DNA of 64,000 nucleotides. Origin: an uncultured Roseburia sp. (GTDB lineage Bacteria > Bacillota > Clostridia > Lachnospirales > Lachnospiraceae). Of the stretch, positions 61,846 to 64,000 are shown one piece after another (position 1 is the first letter of the stretch; every line of letters starts with the position of its first letter). A program made the translations under genes and the position numbers. The notes below the pieces were generated by a model. It saw only the letters and a list, made by a program, of their open reading frames with translations, made no database searches and was not told where the DNA came from. Location of the stretch: the NCBI GenBank assembly GCA_947649645.1, contig CANSSP010000017.1, positions 1-64,000 of the forward strand, given 5' to 3'.

Positions 61846-61977
61846 TCAGAATCTTCCTGTAATGAAGTGCAGGAAGGAAACCGGTTTTTTGCCTTTGGCT
61901 TTCATCGCGTCAATATATTTTCCATAGTATGAGACGGCCTCGCCAAAAGACATTCCTGGTAAAATGCAATATGTCAT
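61846..61977 (-). CDS. Small protein, 43 aa, with own promoter
   Basis: Reads MTYCILPGMSFGEAVSYYGK, then YIDAMKAKGKKPV and SFLHFITGRF. GGAGG lies 8 nt before the ATG (61977), and a minus-strand promoter TTGATT-N17-TATACT ends about 58 bp upstream, at 62035-62063. It is basic and mildly hydrophobic in its C-terminal third; no family is known to me. The combination of promoter, ribosome-binding site and clean reading frame suggests a real short gene, possibly a signal or regulatory peptide; function not inferable. Confidence 0.6.
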   Translation of the reverse strand: MTYCILPGMSFGEAVSYYGKYIDAMKAKGKKPVSFLHFITGRF

Positions 61978-62435
61978 GTTCTTCGCCTCCTTTATGAATT
62001 TCGACAACCGGGTATTCCGGCTGTTGATAGATGGAGTATAACACCAGAAAAGGAAGAAATCAACAAAAATTATATTAAGAATTTGTTAATTATTACCAAA
62101 AAAAGGACAAAATAGCAAAAAAGTGTATAAAAATGAAACGGTTTGACCTGTACGAATTTCATAAAATAACACTTGAAAATCAGGATGAAATTGCGCTTAA
62201 GAGGTAAAGTGAATAGAATTTATTACAGGAAAAAAGCGGAAATTCAAAATACTATACAAAATCATTGCAGGGGCTGTATGGGAATAGGCCTGTAGTACCA
62301 GTATTTTTAACAGAAAGAGGAAATATGCAGTATACGGAAGAGACAGGAGCAGAACACATCGCGCGGGGAGGACAAAGGTCTTTGAGACGTTCTTCGGGGT
62401 ATTCCGGAGGCGGCCATAAAGGCAGGAGAAAAGAC
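61978..62435. other. AT-rich intergenic region with minus-strand promoter
   Basis: Holds the promoter of the small minus-strand gene (AATCAA 62058-62063 and AGTATA 62035-62040, reverse complements of -35 and -10). Further right it is a long AT-rich stretch without clear signals; TTGACC at 62143 has no matching -10. The first 37 codons of the alternative amidase start (62325) fall at its right end. Confidence 0.5.
62035..62063 (-). promoter_or_regulatory. Promoter of the 43-aa gene
   Basis: On the minus strand TTGATT, exact 17-bp spacer, TATACT. Confidence 0.6.
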
Positions 62436-63173
62436 ATGGGAACCCTGAACACCAGACAGAAGAGCAGACAGAGGAAAAGGAGAAGGCGTCGGAGGCGCGA
62501 GAGGCTTTTCTGGCTTTCTGCCGTCCTGCTTGTGCCAGCGCTTCTGATTGCCGCGGCACTTGGCATTGTAAGGCTGATCAGAGGGCAGGGGGAAGCGGCA
62601 GACGGGAAAGAAGAGACTGTAAGCGAGAAATATATCGCCGGGCCGCCGGAATTTTCGGTGGAACTTTTGGACATGAACGAATATTCCAGGCCGGGAACGG
62701 CACTGCCTGAGGTGCGGGGGATCGTCATCCACTATACGGCGAATCCGGGAACCACGGCGGAACAGAACCGTAGTTATTTTCAGAATCTGAAAGATACGGG
62801 GGAGACGTACGCCAGCAGTCATTTTATCATTGGAATGGCGGGGGAAATCATACAGTGCATTCCCTGTGCGGAGATTGCCTATGCGTCGAATGACCGGAAT
62901 GCGGACACTGTCTCAATTGAATGTTGTATTCCGGACGAGACCGGGCGGTTTACCGACGAGACATATCAGTCTCTTGTTCACATGACGGCCTGGCTGATGG
63001 GGCGCTATCATCTGTCGGCCGGGGATGTCATCCGGCATTATGATGTGACAGGAAAGTCCTGCCCGAAATTTTATGTGGAGAATGAATGGGCATGGAATCA
63101 ATTTAAAGAAGATCTGATTAATTATATCGAAACATATGGTGTTGACAGGACGGAGGAAAGCGATGCTGAATAA
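62436..63173 (+). CDS. Membrane-anchored N-acetylmuramoyl-L-alanine amidase (PGRP/Amidase_2)
   Basis: A 245-aa wall hydrolase that cleaves the peptide from muramic acid. A very basic N-terminus (RQRKRRRRRRRER) precedes one helix (about 25-45), then the amidase domain (about 85-240) with zinc ligands in GIVIHYTANPG, VIRHYDVTGKSCP, and the ligand contact SSHFIIGMAG. The basic patch sets the helix orientation with the catalytic part outside. Start 62436 has AGGAG 7 nt upstream; ATG 62325 with weaker GAGG would add 37 low-complexity residues. Confidence 0.87.
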   Translation: MGTLNTRQKSRQRKRRRRRRRERLFWLSAVLLVPALLIAAALGIVRLIRGQGEAADGKEETVSEKYIAGPPEFSVELLDMNEYSRPGTALPEVRGIVIHYTANPGTTAEQNRSYFQNLKDTGETYASSHFIIGMAGEIIQCIPCAEIAYASNDRNADTVSIECCIPDETGRFTDETYQSLVHMTAWLMGRYHLSAGDVIRHYDVTGKSCPKFYVENEWAWNQFKEDLINYIETYGVDRTEESDAE

Positions 63174-64000
63174 AATTTACCAGGAAATCACGGAACAGAA
63201 AAACATAAAAGAGAATTTAAGCCTTCTGCGAAGCGGGATCAAAGAGCCGCAGGGCAGGGAGAGGGTTCTGGCGCTTGCCGGAGACGGGGAGGTATTTGTG
63301 GAACTTCTCGGGAGTGCAGAGCCGAAAGTGCGGAAAAATACGGCTCTTTTGCTTGGCGATCTCGCACTCCTGCGGGCCAAAGAACCGCTTTTTGAGGCAT
63401 ATAATAAGGAAACAACCCTTTTTGTCAGAAGTGCGTATCTGATTGCGCTTGAAAAAATCGGGGTTCCGGAAAAAGTGAATTTTTTCCGTCAGCGCCTTAA
63501 GGAACTGACAGAAAATCCGCCAAAAGAGGAAGAGAAGAAACATATTTCCGCAGAAATACGACAGCTGGAGCAGATGATCATCGGAGTCGAGGGTGTGAAG
63601 AAACATACATTCGTCGGATTTCGGGAGGCACATGAATTTCTGCTTGCAGTGGCAAAGGAGCAGCGGGACGTGACGTTTCAGGAGGTGTCGGAGATGTCGG
63701 CAGGGGTGCGCAGGAAAGTATCACTGCATCCTCTGGGCGTGCTGGTCTATGCAAAGGAGATTCTTTCTTTTGCGAGGTTAAGAACGTATCGGGAGCTTTT
63801 GTTTCCGATTCACACGAAAGAAAAGGCGGGAACGGCCGCTTCGCCAGAGAAGGCCGCCAGGGCGGTGTGGGAGTCGGATCTTTTGGGACTGCTTGCGGAG
63901 TGGCACGAGGAGAGCGCGCCGTTTTTTTTCCGGCTGGAGATAAAGAGCCGTATGGAGATGGACAGGAAGAGCCGTTTTGCAAAACGTTTTGCGGCGGAGC
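63163..64000 (+). CDS. HEAT-repeat/THUMP RNA-methylase-like protein, N-terminal part (truncated by window)
   Basis: Shows 279 codons before the window ends. The helical N-terminal part has HEAT-like repeats, such as AEPKVRKNTALLLGDLALL and TTLFVRSAYLIALEKIG, and then a region with FFRLEIKSRMEMDRKSRFAKR, which resembles the THUMP/RNA-methylase (UPF0020-like) proteins of Lachnospiraceae. The SAM domain would lie downstream, outside the window. GGAGG lies 6 nt before the ATG, which overlaps the amidase end by 11 nt. Confidence 0.7.
   Translation, partial: MLNKIYQEITEQKNIKENLSLLRSGIKEPQGRERVLALAGDGEVFVELLGSAEPKVRKNTALLLGDLALLRAKEPLFEAYNKETTLFVRSAYLIALEKIGVPEKVNFFRQRLKELTENPPKEEEKKHISAEIRQLEQMIIGVEGVKKHTFVGFREAHEFLLAVAKEQRDVTFQEVSEMSAGVRRKVSLHPLGVLVYAKEILSFARLRTYRELLFPIHTKEKAGTAASPEKAARAVWESDLLGLLAEWHEESAPFFFRLEIKSRMEMDRKSRFAKRFAAE

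Noticed and set aside
1..64000. CRISPR arrays, rRNA, tRNA genes, insertion sequences with transposase
   Set aside because: None was recognised on either strand while reading; a tRNAscan or Infernal run would be needed to exclude a missed tRNA.

Overview
The window is one 64 kb stretch of Firmicute chromosome, most likely from an anaerobic, spore-forming gut member of the Lachnospiraceae (Clostridium cluster XIVa). The evidence is a spoIIGA-sigE block with sigG nearby, an oxygen-sensitive ribonucleotide reductase (nrdD/nrdG), Csp-type subtilase sequence, strong AGGAGG ribosome-binding sites and roughly even base composition. No rRNA, tRNA, CRISPR array or prophage was seen. The only clear mobile element is a compact serine-recombinase element at about 22.4-24.4 kb. 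I cannot name the species.

Layout. 1-4.1 kb: the 3' end of thrS, a GyrI-like domain protein, a small membrane protein and a two-gene MotA/MotB-type proton channel resembling ZorAB. 4.1-11.8 kb: a sialic-acid (nan) locus, with an RpiR regulator and ROK kinase divergent from an ABC importer, N-acetylneuraminate lyase, ManNAc-6-P epimerase and an SGNH esterase. 11.9-22.0 kb: housekeeping and accessory enzymes (PTP-like phosphatase, methyltransferase, Hsp33, NadE, ferredoxin-type aldo-keto reductase, GH31 alpha-xylosidase, divergent ClpX). 22.1-25.8 kb: a Csp-like S8 peptidase gene split by the 2.0-kb recombinase element exactly after its catalytic Asp motif. 25.9-34.9 kb: a galacto-N-biose/lacto-N-biose locus (AraC regulator, ABC importer, GH112 phosphorylase, nucleotidyltransferase, NahK-type kinase). 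35-41.9 kb: two FGGY kinases, a secreted nuclease-like lipoprotein, a LacI regulator and an L-fucose-isomerase-like enzyme. 42-47.8 kb: a SleB-like hydrolase, spoIIGA, sigE, a beta-CASP metallohydrolase, and sigG on the opposite strand. 47.9-53.7 kb: a DapF homologue lacking both catalytic cysteines, queT behind a probable preQ1 riboswitch, and a MacAB-like export system. 53.9-64 kb: flavodoxin-like protein, DnaQ-type exonuclease, nrdD/nrdG behind NrdR boxes, small proteins, a YoaK-like membrane protein, a PGRP-type amidase and the start of a HEAT/RNA-methylase-like gene.

How the genes fit together. The nan and GNB/LNB loci both release energy from mucin or milk-type glycans and suggest a host-glycan forager; the alpha-xylosidase and isomerase/kinase genes add plant-type sugars. 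The sporulation genes show that the organism commits to spores.

The most interesting signals are these. (1) The subtilase gene is disrupted by a recombinase element whose precise excision would rebuild the VDTGID active site, in the manner of skin-type elements. (2) A structured leader with compensatory differences sits in front of nanA and of the GH31 gene, each ending 13 nt before the start codon. (3) DapF shows two Cys-to-Ser changes. (4) The spoIIGA reading frame has ATA where ATG is expected, behind a Spo0A-type promoter with a 21-bp spacer. (5) Two small genes, at 43210-43350 and 61846-61977, are too short for ordinary gene callers.
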